Below, in pieces: positions 45,641 to 54,078 of a stretch of 64,000 nt of DNA. Source of the DNA: Candidatus Intricatilinea gracilis (GTDB taxonomy: Bacteria > Pseudomonadota > Gammaproteobacteria > Burkholderiales > Burkholderiaceae_C). Positions within the stretch are counted from its first letter, which is position 1. Each line of letters starts with the position of its first letter. The position numbers and the translations under genes were made by a program. The notes below the pieces were generated by a model. It saw nothing but the letters and a program-made list of their open reading frames with translations, had not been told where the DNA came from and ran no database searches. Location: positions 191,731-255,730 of the forward strand of contig JADJDQ010000005.1 of NCBI GenBank assembly GCA_016702605.1, written 5' to 3'.

Positions 45641-47785
45641 TTACGCGGGGTTCTCCTCATTCAGGAACAAAGCGGTGTCGGTGCGCAGGCGGTGGCTGTC
45701 CTGCACGCGGCGCAGCAGGCCGACGCGGTCGAAGTACTCGAGGATCTGGATGGCGCGTTTGCGCCCCAGTCCGGTGGCGTCACGGAAGGTGGCCGCCTTG
45801 ACCTCACCGTCGCGCTGCCCCACCTCGCGCGCCAGCTGGGCCAGGCGATGCATGGTGGCCAGCGGGTAATACAGGTCCTTGACGACGGCATGCAGCTCGC
45901 CGCGCTGCGCCAGGCGGGCCAGCACGGTGCGCAGCAAGGCTTCGGGCTCACGCGTGTCGCGCGCCAGGTCGCGTACCCAGGGTGGGTCGAAAGCGCCGTC
46001 CAGCATGAGTGGCGCCACCTTCTGGGCGATACGTTCCTCGGTGGCAGACAGGCGTACGCCGTGTTCGGGCAGATGCACCTGCGCACCCTTGACGAACACC
46101 CGCCCGGCCGACCGCAGGCCCGCGAGCAGGCCGCGCCACAGGGCATCGGGCAGACGCGGGGCGGCCAGGCGGCGCAGGCGAGCCACATCCGGGCCCAGCT
46201 CGTCTGGCGAACGTGCGTGGAAAGCGGCCAGCTGTGTCAGCACACCGGCCTCGATCTCGCCGCGGCGCTGGGCGGACAAGGCCCAGGCGGCCTGATCGTG
46301 GATCACCTCGCCGCTTGCGCTGACGCACAGCGCGTCGACAGGCAATGCGGGCAGGCCCAGCACACCCTCGGCTCGCTGCCAGGCGGCGATGTCCAGGCCG
46401 TTGGCGGCGGTGGCCAGCAGGCCGGCCAGGCGCTGGGTGATAGCGGGTTGCTGCCAGGCATCGAGCTGGGCCAGGCGTTGCGGCGTGCGGCGGTAGCGCA
46501 CGGGCGCGTTGGGGTCGAGCACCCGGCCGCCGGCCAGGGTGCGGCTGGCCGAGGCGTCGCGCAGCACCACCGGGTCGCCGCGCCAGGCGCCCACCTTGTC
46601 GTGCAGCACCAGCTGCACCAGGGCGGCATGGCCGGGCGCCACGCGTTCGGCGCCGTCGGGTGACTCGAGCACCGCCACGCTGCCCATCACGTCGGCCGCG
46701 CCCAGGTGTACATGCACCTTGGTGCCGGATCGCAGCGCGTCGGCCTCGCCGGGCCAGAGCGTGAGGCGCACATCCAGCCGGTCGGTGGCCTGGGCCAGCG
46801 TAGGTGCGACCAGCCACTGGCCACGGCTCACCGCGGCCTTGTCCAGGCCCGGCAGCGCCAAGGCGCATCGTTGGCCCGGGCCGGCCTGCCGGGCCGCGCT
46901 GTTCTGGGCATGCAGGCTGCGCACCCGTTGCGCATGGCCGGCGGTGCTGTCGGGCACGAGCACAAGTTCGTCGCCCACGTCGACCGTACCCGCGTGCGAG
47001 GTGCCCGTCACCACCGTGCCCGCACCCGCCAGGGTGAAGCAGCGGTCGATGGCCAGGCGAAAGCCCGGCCTCACGTTGCCGACCTGGCTGCCGATCGGCC
47101 CGCCAGCCCCTGGCACCGCACCAGTGGTCAGCCTCGATGCGGTCGCACCGGTGGCACCCGCCAACTCGAGCTCGAAGCCCTGCCCTGTCGCCCCATCGAC
47201 CTCGCGCGCCTGCTCGAACAACCAGTCGCGCAGCGCCGACACACCCTCGCCGCTGTGGGCGCAGAGCTCGAATACCGGTGCGTCGACCAGCGTGGCAGCG
47301 TCACCCAGCTCGACCAGCAGGTTCGCCACCTGCGTGCGCACCTCGGCGCGGCGCGCGGCGTCGGCGCGGTCGATCTTGGTGATGACGACCGCACCCCGAC
47401 GTATGCCCAGCAGGCTGAGCACGGCCAGGTGCTCGAGCGTCTGCGGCATGACACCGTCGTCGGCCGCCACCAGCAACAAGGCCAGGGTGATGCCGCTGGC
47501 GCCGGCGAGCATGGTGTGCACCAGGCGCTCGTGGCCTGGCACATCGATGAAGCCCAGGCGTGCAGGCCCACGGCCGCCTGCGCCTTCCTCCGTTCCCCGT
47601 GGGGGCTGAGGAGCGTCGGCCGATGCCGGTGATGCGTCGCCCGGCACATCGAGAAACGCGTAACCCAGCTCGATGCTGATGCCGCGCTTCTTCTCCTCGG
47701 GCAGGCGGTCGGTGTCGACGCCGGTGAGTGCCTTCACCAGCGTGGTCTTGCCGTGGTCGATGTGGCCGGCGGTGCCGACGATCAT
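45641..47785 (-). CDS. selB: Selenocysteine-specific elongation factor
   Basis: The 714-residue SelB delivers Sec-tRNA to UGA codons next to a SECIS hairpin. GTPase motifs are GTAGHIDHGKTTLVKALTG, FIDVPGHERLVHTML and ITKIDRAD. EF-Tu-like beta-barrel domains follow, and the C-terminal winged-helix domains (about 470-714) bind the SECIS RNA. An insertion at about residues 55-72 (Ala/Pro/Gly-rich) is unconserved. Its target in this window is the UGA in fdoG. Confidence 0.96.
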   Translation of the reverse strand: MIVGTAGHIDHGKTTLVKALTGVDTDRLPEEKKRGISIELGYAFLDVPGDASPASADAPQPPRGTEEGAGGRGPARLGFIDVPGHERLVHTMLAGASGITLALLLVAADDGVMPQTLEHLAVLSLLGIRRGAVVITKIDRADAARRAEVRTQVANLLVELGDAATLVDAPVFELCAHSGEGVSALRDWLFEQAREVDGATGQGFELELAGATGATASRLTTGAVPGAGGPIGSQVGNVRPGFRLAIDRCFTLAGAGTVVTGTSHAGTVDVGDELVLVPDSTAGHAQRVRSLHAQNSAARQAGPGQRCALALPGLDKAAVSRGQWLVAPTLAQATDRLDVRLTLWPGEADALRSGTKVHVHLGAADVMGSVAVLESPDGAERVAPGHAALVQLVLHDKVGAWRGDPVVLRDASASRTLAGGRVLDPNAPVRYRRTPQRLAQLDAWQQPAITQRLAGLLATAANGLDIAAWQRAEGVLGLPALPVDALCVSASGEVIHDQAAWALSAQRRGEIEAGVLTQLAAFHARSPDELGPDVARLRRLAAPRLPDALWRGLLAGLRSAGRVFVKGAQVHLPEHGVRLSATEERIAQKVAPLMLDGAFDPPWVRDLARDTREPEALLRTVLARLAQRGELHAVVKDLYYPLATMHRLAQLAREVGQRDGEVKAATFRDATGLGRKRAIQILEYFDRVGLLRRVQDSHRLRTDTALFLNEENPA

Positions 47786-47866
47786 GCGGGCTCCTGGGGA
47801 TGAATCGAGGTCAGGCCAAGCGCTGACTCAGCAGATGAGCCAGCGCGGCGACGCTTCGGCAGTTGC

Positions 47867-48988
47867 TCAGATCGTCAGCTCTTTCGCTGCGATGGTGTAG
47901 CGGAAGTTGTCGGGCGAGAGTTCGTCGAAACGGCCGCTGGCGTTTTCGCCGTTGGGGTACATCAGGAAGGGCAGCGTGCCCTTGGCGGCACTGCCGGGCA
48001 GGGTGACGTCGTGGCCGGTGTTCCAGCCCACCCAGTTGCCTTCCCAGTTGCCGAACAGACCGGCCACCACGGGTGCGGCCACCGGGTGATTGCGGTCCTT
48101 GATCCACTCGGGCGTTTCCTGGCGCATCACCTTGAGCACATCGGCCGGGTCCATCGCCACCCAGCCGTGGCTGGCCAGGAAGACCTCGGCGCGGCAATGT
48201 TGCGCACCCTTCAGGCTGGCCGGGTTGCCGCCCAGTTCCTTGTACGGAAAGGCCGAGGGCGCCAGGCGCAAGCCGTAGACATCACGCGCCGGCACACCGG
48301 CGGCGCGGCACAGCCCCACGAAGAGTGCGTTCAGGTCGGCGCATTTGCCCGACAGGTGCCCGGTCTCGAGCATGGTCTTGATGTCACCGGTGCCGCAGCC
48401 GCGTGTCTTGGGCTCGCGGTGGGCGTTGGCCACCACCCAGTCGTACACACCACGCACCTTGTCGAGGTCGGTCTTCGCGCCACGAGTGGCCTCGGCGGCG
48501 GTCTTGTGGACGATGCCGTCCAGCGGCAGCAGTTCGGTGGGCGACAGGGCCTTCTTCAACACGGCGGCGTCTTCGCTGAAGCTGCCGGTGCGGCTCCAGT
48601 CGGTCACGCGGTTGCGCGTCTGCAGCGCGCTGGTCACAGAGAGGGTGGGCTCGAACACGTCGGCCCCGAACTGCGCATGCAGCATGGTCACGCCCGAGAC
48701 CGGGTCGGTCGCGACCTTGGCCGACGTGGCGTTGCCGGTCCAGCGGGTAGTGCCCGAACGCTGGTAGTCGTTGGCGAGATTGGGCACCGGCAACCACAGC
48801 TGGGTGGCGCCTTTCACGTCGGCCACGGTGATGGTGGTGGTGACCTCGAAGCTGCGCCACGGCCCGAGTTGCGGCGCGAAGCGGCGCTGCTGCTCCTGCG
48901 CCTGGGCCAGACCGAACGGCAGCAAGGTGGACGCGACGGCGGCAGCGCCGGTGGCAAGCAGTTGGCGACGTTGGATCGAGTGAGTCAT
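47867..48988 (-). CDS. Tat-exported transglutaminase-like protein
   Basis: A 373-residue protein with a twin-arginine signal (QRRQLLATGAAAVASTLLPF, cleavage near AQAQ). The transglutaminase-like core has the Cys-His-Asp triad in GHLSGKCADLNALFVGLCR, AQHCRAEVFL and GWVAMDPADV. Such domains can act as peptidases, amidases or crosslinkers. The N-terminal part (about 35-150) is probably a beta domain. It sits between selB and a Tat-exported thioredoxin in the selenium gene cluster; a link to periplasmic FDH maturation is possible but only inferred. Confidence 0.82.
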   Translation of the reverse strand: MTHSIQRRQLLATGAAAVASTLLPFGLAQAQEQQRRFAPQLGPWRSFEVTTTITVADVKGATQLWLPVPNLANDYQRSGTTRWTGNATSAKVATDPVSGVTMLHAQFGADVFEPTLSVTSALQTRNRVTDWSRTGSFSEDAAVLKKALSPTELLPLDGIVHKTAAEATRGAKTDLDKVRGVYDWVVANAHREPKTRGCGTGDIKTMLETGHLSGKCADLNALFVGLCRAAGVPARDVYGLRLAPSAFPYKELGGNPASLKGAQHCRAEVFLASHGWVAMDPADVLKVMRQETPEWIKDRNHPVAAPVVAGLFGNWEGNWVGWNTGHDVTLPGSAAKGTLPFLMYPNGENASGRFDELSPDNFRYTIAAKELTI

Positions 48989-49062
48989 GGTGTTCTCCAG
49001 CACGTGGAAGTGAGGTGCGGTTGTCGAGGGAAAAAATCGGCGCAGGGCCGGGCGGAAAAACA

Positions 49063-49094
49063 GGCAGGGTGGCAGGGTGGCAGGGTGGCAGGGA
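49063..49094. repeat. Tandem octamer repeat GGCAGGGT
   Basis: Four direct copies of GGCAGGGT, the last imperfect, lie in the 139-bp gap between the TlpA-like and transglutaminase-like genes. The tract is a potential slippage site and could alter spacing between the two genes. Confidence 0.75.
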
Positions 49095-49127
49095 CGGGAG
49101 CCTCGGGCAATGACGCAGCAGGCGCCT

Positions 49128-49685
49128 TCACGTGAGAACCGGCGCAAGCCAGGAGCGCGCCAGCGCGCCGGCCCAGTCCACCTCGCCGATGACGCTGAAG
49201 ACGGCGCGGCCGGTGCGGTCCACCACCACGGTGGTGGGAAAGATGCGGGCACCCCACGCCTTGGACGTGCCACCGTCGCGGTCGCGCACGATGGGCAGGC
49301 TCAGTGGCTGAGCCTGCAGGAAGCGGCGAAGGGCGCCGTCGGTCTCGCGGTAGTTCACACACACCACCTGCAGCTTGTGTGCCGCATGACGGCTGGCCAG
49401 CAGCTCGAGCGACGGCAGCTCGCTGAGGCAGGGTTCACACCAGCTGGCCCAGAAGTTGAGCACCACCACCTGGCCACGGGCATCGGCCAGATTCCAGGTC
49501 GGGCCGTCCCAGCCCGGCAGCGCCAGGGCTGGGGTGGGTTTGCCTTCGGGCCAGGGGCGGCGTTGGGCCGGGTCGTCGTCGGACGCCTGGGCGCGGTGGG
49601 TGGCACTCAGCAGGCCGCCTGCTGCCAGCAGGGGACCCGACGCTCCCGCCGCACCGGCGAGGAAGTGGCGTCGATCGAGGGGCAA
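49128..49685 (-). CDS. Tat-exported TlpA-like thioredoxin
   Basis: A 185-residue thiol-disulfide protein with a twin-arginine leader (DRRHFLAGAAGASGPLLAAG) and a TlpA/ResA thioredoxin fold. The active site is NFWASWCEPCLSELPSL (C83, C86), and the cis-proline segment is ARIFPTTVVVD. The start is TTG at 49685, supported by GGAG about 8 bases upstream. It lies between selA and the transglutaminase-like gene. It could keep a periplasmic thiol or selenol reduced; this is inference. Confidence 0.85.
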   Translation of the reverse strand: MPLDRRHFLAGAAGASGPLLAAGGLLSATHRAQASDDDPAQRRPWPEGKPTPALALPGWDGPTWNLADARGQVVVLNFWASWCEPCLSELPSLELLASRHAAHKLQVVCVNYRETDGALRRFLQAQPLSLPIVRDRDGGTSKAWGARIFPTTVVVDRTGRAVFSVIGEVDWAGALARSWLAPVLT

Positions 49686-49761
49686 GGTCGTCTCCGGGTC
49701 GTGAGGATGGGGTTGATGACAGGGGCAACGGCAGCCGTTCTGTGGGTGAACCTGCCGCCGT

Positions 49762-51378
49762 TCAGGCCAGCCGTTCGGCCAGCAGGGCGAGCTGGTCGGT
49801 CAGCAAGGCGGGCTGCTCCAGGCACCGCAAATCGAGCAGCAGGCGGTCGTCGGCAATACGCCCGATCACCGGTAGCGGCAAGCTGCGCAGGGCAGTGGCC
49901 AATTCATCGAGTGACCGGCCGGCGCCCTTCTTCTGCACCGGGGCGATGGCCAGTCCTGCCGAGGGCAGACGCTCGACCGGCAGCGAGCCCGAACCGATCT
50001 GGCCCAGCAGGTCGACCGCGCTCACCTCGAAACGCGGCGCCACGGCCTGGGCCACGGCGGGCAGCAGCTGCTCGGCCTGGGCACGGATGCTGGCCGCCGG
50101 ACGGGTGAGCAGTCGCAGCGTGGGCAGATCCTGCGCCAGGCGCTCGGGGCGCAGGTACAGACGCAGCGTGGCTTCGAGTGCGGCCAGCGGCAGCTTGCTC
50201 ATGCGCAGCGCACGTTTCATCGGGAACTTGCGGATCTGCCCCACCACCGCGCGGCTGCCGACGATCAGGCCGGCCTGCGGGCCACCGAGCAGCTTGTCGC
50301 CGCTGAAGGTGACGACGTCGCAGCCGGCGGCAAGTTTTTCCTGTGGCAGCGGCTCGCGTGGCAGGCCGTAGCTGGCCAGGTCGACGAGGGATCCGGCGCC
50401 CAGATCGGTCACCAGCGGCAGGCCACGCGCGTGGGCGATGGGCGCGATCACCGCCTCGTCCACACTGGCCGTGAAACCCTGCACCATGTAGTTGCTGGTG
50501 TGCACCTTCATCAGCAGCGCGGTGCGTTCGGTGATGGCGCGTTCGTAGTCGTGTGGATGGGTGCGGTTGGTGGTGCCCACCTCCACCAGCGTGGCGCCGG
50601 CACTGGCCATCACGTCGGGCATGCGAAAGGCGCCGCCGATCTCGACCAGTTCGCCGCGCGACACGATCACCTCCTTGCCGCGTGCGAGAGCCGCAATGCT
50701 GAGCAACACGGCCGCCGCGTTGTTGTTGACCACCGTGGCCGCCTCGGCGCCGGTGAGTGTGCACAGCAGCTCCTCGACGATGGTGTCGCGGTCACCGCGC
50801 CCGCCAGAGGTGATGTCGTATTCGAGGTTGTTCGGCCCGGCCATCATGGCCAGCAGCTGCTGCAGCGCAGCATCAGCCAGCAGGGCGCGGCCGAGATTGG
50901 TATGGATGACCGTGCCCGTGAGGTTGAGCACGGCGCGCATGCGTGAGGCGAGACGATGCTCGACACGGGTGACCAGCGCGGACTGAAGCGAGGCTTCGGC
51001 CACATCGGCCAGAGAGAGCTTGTTGGCCAAGGCGCGGGTGCGCAGATCATCCAGAAGCACCCTCGCCTGCCCGGCGATCAGCGTGTGGCCGTGTTCGGCC
51101 ACCAGCGCAGCCACACCTGGCCAACGCAGCAGGCGGTCGACCGAAGGCAGGTGTTTGGGCTGGGCGAGACCAGGCTCGGCAGCCGGACCGGCCGCAGCGG
51201 CTGGTACGAAGGCGGGGCCAGTGGCGTCGACATGAGCCGCAGCCAAGGCGACAGCACCATGCACAGCAGGAGTGGGTTCTGACGGTGTCGCCGCGGGCTG
51301 TGAAGCTGAATCAGCGCTTCGGGCCTCGGGGCTGGCCTTGGAACCGTGCACCACGGATACCTGAGGCCTTGCCATCAT
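49762..51378 (-). CDS. selA: L-seryl-tRNA(Sec) selenium transferase
   Basis: The PLP enzyme converts Ser-tRNA-Sec to Sec-tRNA-Sec using selenophosphate. Motifs are LNLTGTVIHTNLGRALL, VNNNAAAVLLSIAALARGKE, TDLGAGSLVDL and the PLP-lysine stretch TFSGDKLLGGPQAGLIVG. At 538 residues it is longer than typical SelA (about 460) because of an Ala/Pro-rich N-terminal extension of about 70 residues before the LPSVDRLLRWPGV start of the fold. The ATG overlaps the fdhE stop by 4 bases, suggesting translational coupling. Confidence 0.96.
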   Translation of the reverse strand: MMARPQVSVVHGSKASPEARSADSASQPAATPSEPTPAVHGAVALAAAHVDATGPAFVPAAAAGPAAEPGLAQPKHLPSVDRLLRWPGVAALVAEHGHTLIAGQARVLLDDLRTRALANKLSLADVAEASLQSALVTRVEHRLASRMRAVLNLTGTVIHTNLGRALLADAALQQLLAMMAGPNNLEYDITSGGRGDRDTIVEELLCTLTGAEAATVVNNNAAAVLLSIAALARGKEVIVSRGELVEIGGAFRMPDVMASAGATLVEVGTTNRTHPHDYERAITERTALLMKVHTSNYMVQGFTASVDEAVIAPIAHARGLPLVTDLGAGSLVDLASYGLPREPLPQEKLAAGCDVVTFSGDKLLGGPQAGLIVGSRAVVGQIRKFPMKRALRMSKLPLAALEATLRLYLRPERLAQDLPTLRLLTRPAASIRAQAEQLLPAVAQAVAPRFEVSAVDLLGQIGSGSLPVERLPSAGLAIAPVQKKGAGRSLDELATALRSLPLPVIGRIADDRLLLDLRCLEQPALLTDQLALLAERLA

Positions 51379-52493
51379 GCCGCTCCAGGATCGGGCGGCG
51401 GATCGGCCCGGTCGGGTGGTTGGCTGGGTTCGGCGGTGTCGGATTCACCGAACAGCAGCATCAGGTTCACACCGTGGCGCAGCTTGCCGGTGTCGGCCAC
51501 CAGCAGGTCGAGCGTGATGCTGGCCAGGTCGTCGGCGATCGGGTCGACGAAGGCATTGCGATCACTGTGCATGATCTTGAGGTAGTGGCCGCAGTCGTCG
51601 CAGGTCTCGGCCTGGATCACGGCCGAAGCGGCGCGGCTGTGGACCGGCTGGGCCTCGTCGCTCGCTTCGTCGCCGTCGGTCGGGCCGGCGTCGGCCACTT
51701 CGAGTGCGTCGTGGGTATCGAGCGAGAAGTAGGCGAGTTTCTTGGCGCTCAGGCAGTGCGGGCACTTGATGCGCACCATGTGCCATTGCAGGCTGCACAA
51801 CGAGCAGTGCAGGTAACGCTGACCGAGCGACTCACCACTGCTGCGGGTGATGCTGCTGGTGGGCCGGCTGCCGCAGCAGGGGCAGGCGGTTTCGTCGTCG
51901 ATACGGCCGAAGGGCTGGCCCTTGGCGCCGTGGTGGCTTTGCACCTGCAGCAGCAGGTGAGTCCAGTAGACCTGCAGGGCGGCTGCGACGATGGGCGCGC
52001 TGGCCAGATCCAGGCCGACCATCACACCGGTCAGCAGGCAATCTGCCTGGCGCTCCAGCCAGTCACTGTCAGCCTCGGCCAGCGCCTTCAGCACGGCCTG
52101 CGCCGGTGCGGGTGCCTGGGCACGCACGGCGGCGGCGATGGCCCGCAGGCTGGTCTGCCAGGCCGGGTCACGCGGCCAGTCGCTGGCTGGCAGCGGCGGC
52201 AGGCCGGCGCGGGCGGCGCGGTCGAGTGCCGAGTTGTCGGGCAAGGGCAGCGAGGGGAACTGCTGCCCGAAGGTCTGCAGTTGTTCATGCTGGGCATGCA
52301 CCACACCGGCCAGAAAGAGCAGGAAGTCGCCCATGGCATGGCCAACGGCGAGCTGGCGTAGCCGCATCTCGCGTTCGGCAAACAGCGTGGCGCGTTGTGG
52401 CCAATGAAGGAAGGCCGTCTCGCCACCCGCACGGGCGGCGATCTCTTCCGACGACATGACTCTGACCGTTGCTGTGGCACCCATGGACTGCAT
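51375..52493 (-). CDS. fdhE: Formate dehydrogenase maturation protein FdhE
   Basis: A 372-residue cytoplasmic rubredoxin-like factor needed for active respiratory formate dehydrogenase; E. coli FdhE binds the FDH catalytic subunit before Tat export. Four CxxC pairs are visible: ACPCCGSRP, HCSLCSLQW, KCPHCLSAKK and TCDDCGHYLK. The segment between the third and fourth pairs contains an acidic insert (DGDEASDEA) and the C-terminus is Pro/Asp-rich. It follows fdoI by 91 bp and overlaps selA. Confidence 0.93.
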   Translation of the reverse strand: MQSMGATATVRVMSSEEIAARAGGETAFLHWPQRATLFAEREMRLRQLAVGHAMGDFLLFLAGVVHAQHEQLQTFGQQFPSLPLPDNSALDRAARAGLPPLPASDWPRDPAWQTSLRAIAAAVRAQAPAPAQAVLKALAEADSDWLERQADCLLTGVMVGLDLASAPIVAAALQVYWTHLLLQVQSHHGAKGQPFGRIDDETACPCCGSRPTSSITRSSGESLGQRYLHCSLCSLQWHMVRIKCPHCLSAKKLAYFSLDTHDALEVADAGPTDGDEASDEAQPVHSRAASAVIQAETCDDCGHYLKIMHSDRNAFVDPIADDLASITLDLLVADTGKLRHGVNLMLLFGESDTAEPSQPPDRADPPPDPGAA

Positions 52494-52584
52494 TGTTTCT
52501 ATCGATGAATGTTGAAAGACAGGGGCGCCGTCCCGGTGCGGGGAGCGGCGCCCTGGGGTGCAAGCGCGCCGAGCGCGCGTGGGA

Positions 52585-53205
52585 CTATCGTCCGCCGGTC
52601 ACTTCCTTGTGCCACAGCGGATGGTTGGCCTTGGCCCAGCCCTCGGTGACGGTGCCGCGGGTCATGGCGCGTATGGTGCCCTTGACCCAGATGGCCGCGT
52701 ACACGTGCATGACGATCGAGAGCACCAGCACCACCGCTGCCACCGAGTGCAGCAACACGGCAATACGCAGCGCGACGATCGGGAAGTACGGTGCGAACCA
52801 GGGCCGCCAGAACATCAGCCCGGTGAGCAGCAGCACGGCCAGCGAACCGGCCGAGAACCAGAACACCAGCTTCTGGCCGGCGTTGTACTTGCCCACCGGC
52901 GGCATGGCGTCCTTGTTGCCCTTGAGCATCTCGCCCATCTTGGCCTGCCATTCCTTGTCGGCCGCGGTCATGATGTTCTGGCGCCAGAAGCGCAGGAACA
53001 GCCGGGCAAAGGACAGCACCATCACCACCCCGATGAAGGGATGGAGGATGCGTGTCCACGGCCCGCCGCCGAACAGGTTGGACAGGAAGAACAGGCTGGG
53101 ATGGAAGAAGGCCAGGCCCGAAAGCGCAGCGAGGCAGAACAGCAGCGCCACCACCCAGTGGTTCATGCGCTCCTGATCGTTGTAGCGTTGTATGAGCTTG
53201 GCCAT
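52585..53205 (-). CDS. fdoI: Formate dehydrogenase cytochrome b556 subunit (gamma)
   Basis: The 206-residue inner-membrane subunit has four hydrophobic helices with heme-ligand histidines in RMNHWVVALLF, ILHPFIGVVM and IVMHVYAAIWVKG. It takes electrons from the beta subunit and passes them to quinone. The ATG at 53205 overlaps the fdoH stop (TGATG), so translation is probably coupled. The C-terminus AKANHPLWHKEV is conserved in the family. Confidence 0.93.
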   Translation of the reverse strand: MAKLIQRYNDQERMNHWVVALLFCLAALSGLAFFHPSLFFLSNLFGGGPWTRILHPFIGVVMVLSFARLFLRFWRQNIMTAADKEWQAKMGEMLKGNKDAMPPVGKYNAGQKLVFWFSAGSLAVLLLTGLMFWRPWFAPYFPIVALRIAVLLHSVAAVVLVLSIVMHVYAAIWVKGTIRAMTRGTVTEGWAKANHPLWHKEVTGGR

Positions 53206-54077
53206 CACGCTTGCTCCTCGTCGGCTTTTTCTTCGATCGGACCCACCTTCATGTAGTGGAAGAAGCCAGCCACCACCGAGCCGATCATCGCGGCCACGGC
53301 CAGCGGCTTGGCAATGCCCTTCCAGACCGACACCATCGGGCTGATGCTCGGGTTGGCGGGCAGACCCACCAGCTCGGGCTTGTCGGCATGCTTGAGCACG
53401 TACATCACGTGGGTGCCACCGACACCCTCGGGGTTGTACAGGCCAGCGCCCTTGAAGCCGCGTTCCTGCAGCTCACCCGCGCGCTTCTTGCCGTAGCTGA
53501 CCATGTCGTCCTTGGTACCGAAGCCGATGGCGCCGGTCGGGCAGGTCTTGACACAGGCCGGCTCGAGGCCCACACCCACGCGGTCGGAACACAAGGTGCA
53601 CTTGTAGGCCTTGTTGTCCTTGGCGCTGATACGTGGCACGTCGAAGGGGCAACCCTTGATGCAGTAGCCGCAGCCGATGCAGTTGTCCGACATGAAGTCG
53701 ACGATGCCGTTGGCCTGCTTGACGATGGCACCGGGTGACGGACAGGCTGCCAGGCAGCCCGGGTCCTCGCAGTGCATGCAGCCGTCCTTGCGGATCAGCC
53801 ATTCGAGGTTGCCCTGTTCGGGCTCGACCTCGAAGAAACGCATCACCGTCCAGCTGCTGGCGGTCAGGTCGCTGGGGTTGTCGTACACGCCGATGTTGGT
53901 GCCGACATCGTCACGCAGGTCGTTCCAGTTCATGCACGCGACCTGGCAGGCCTTGCAGCCGATGCACTTGGACTCGTCGATGAGCTTGGCAACCTGCGGG
54001 GCGTTGGTGCGCACCTGCGGCGTGGGGCTGGTGGTGGCGGAGCGGGCCACCACGTCCTGGGATTGAAGGCTTGCCAT
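53205..54077 (-). CDS. fdoH: Formate dehydrogenase iron-sulfur subunit (beta)
   Basis: A 290-residue periplasm-facing electron-transfer subunit with four 4Fe-4S clusters: CIGCKACQVAC, CMHCEDPGCLAACP, CIGCGYCIKGCP and CTLC...CVKTCP. A C-terminal membrane anchor follows (AVAAMIGSVVAGFFHYM). It has no signal peptide of its own and, as in E. coli FdnH, should be carried through Tat with FdoG. The start is one base after the fdoG stop codon. Confidence 0.95.
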   Translation of the reverse strand: MASLQSQDVVARSATTSPTPQVRTNAPQVAKLIDESKCIGCKACQVACMNWNDLRDDVGTNIGVYDNPSDLTASSWTVMRFFEVEPEQGNLEWLIRKDGCMHCEDPGCLAACPSPGAIVKQANGIVDFMSDNCIGCGYCIKGCPFDVPRISAKDNKAYKCTLCSDRVGVGLEPACVKTCPTGAIGFGTKDDMVSYGKKRAGELQERGFKGAGLYNPEGVGGTHVMYVLKHADKPELVGLPANPSISPMVSVWKGIAKPLAVAAMIGSVVAGFFHYMKVGPIEEKADEEQA

Positions 54078-54078
54078 A

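Noticed and set aside
49063..49094. Repeat array as a CRISPR
   Set aside because: Units are 8 bases, directly adjacent, without spacers or cas genes.
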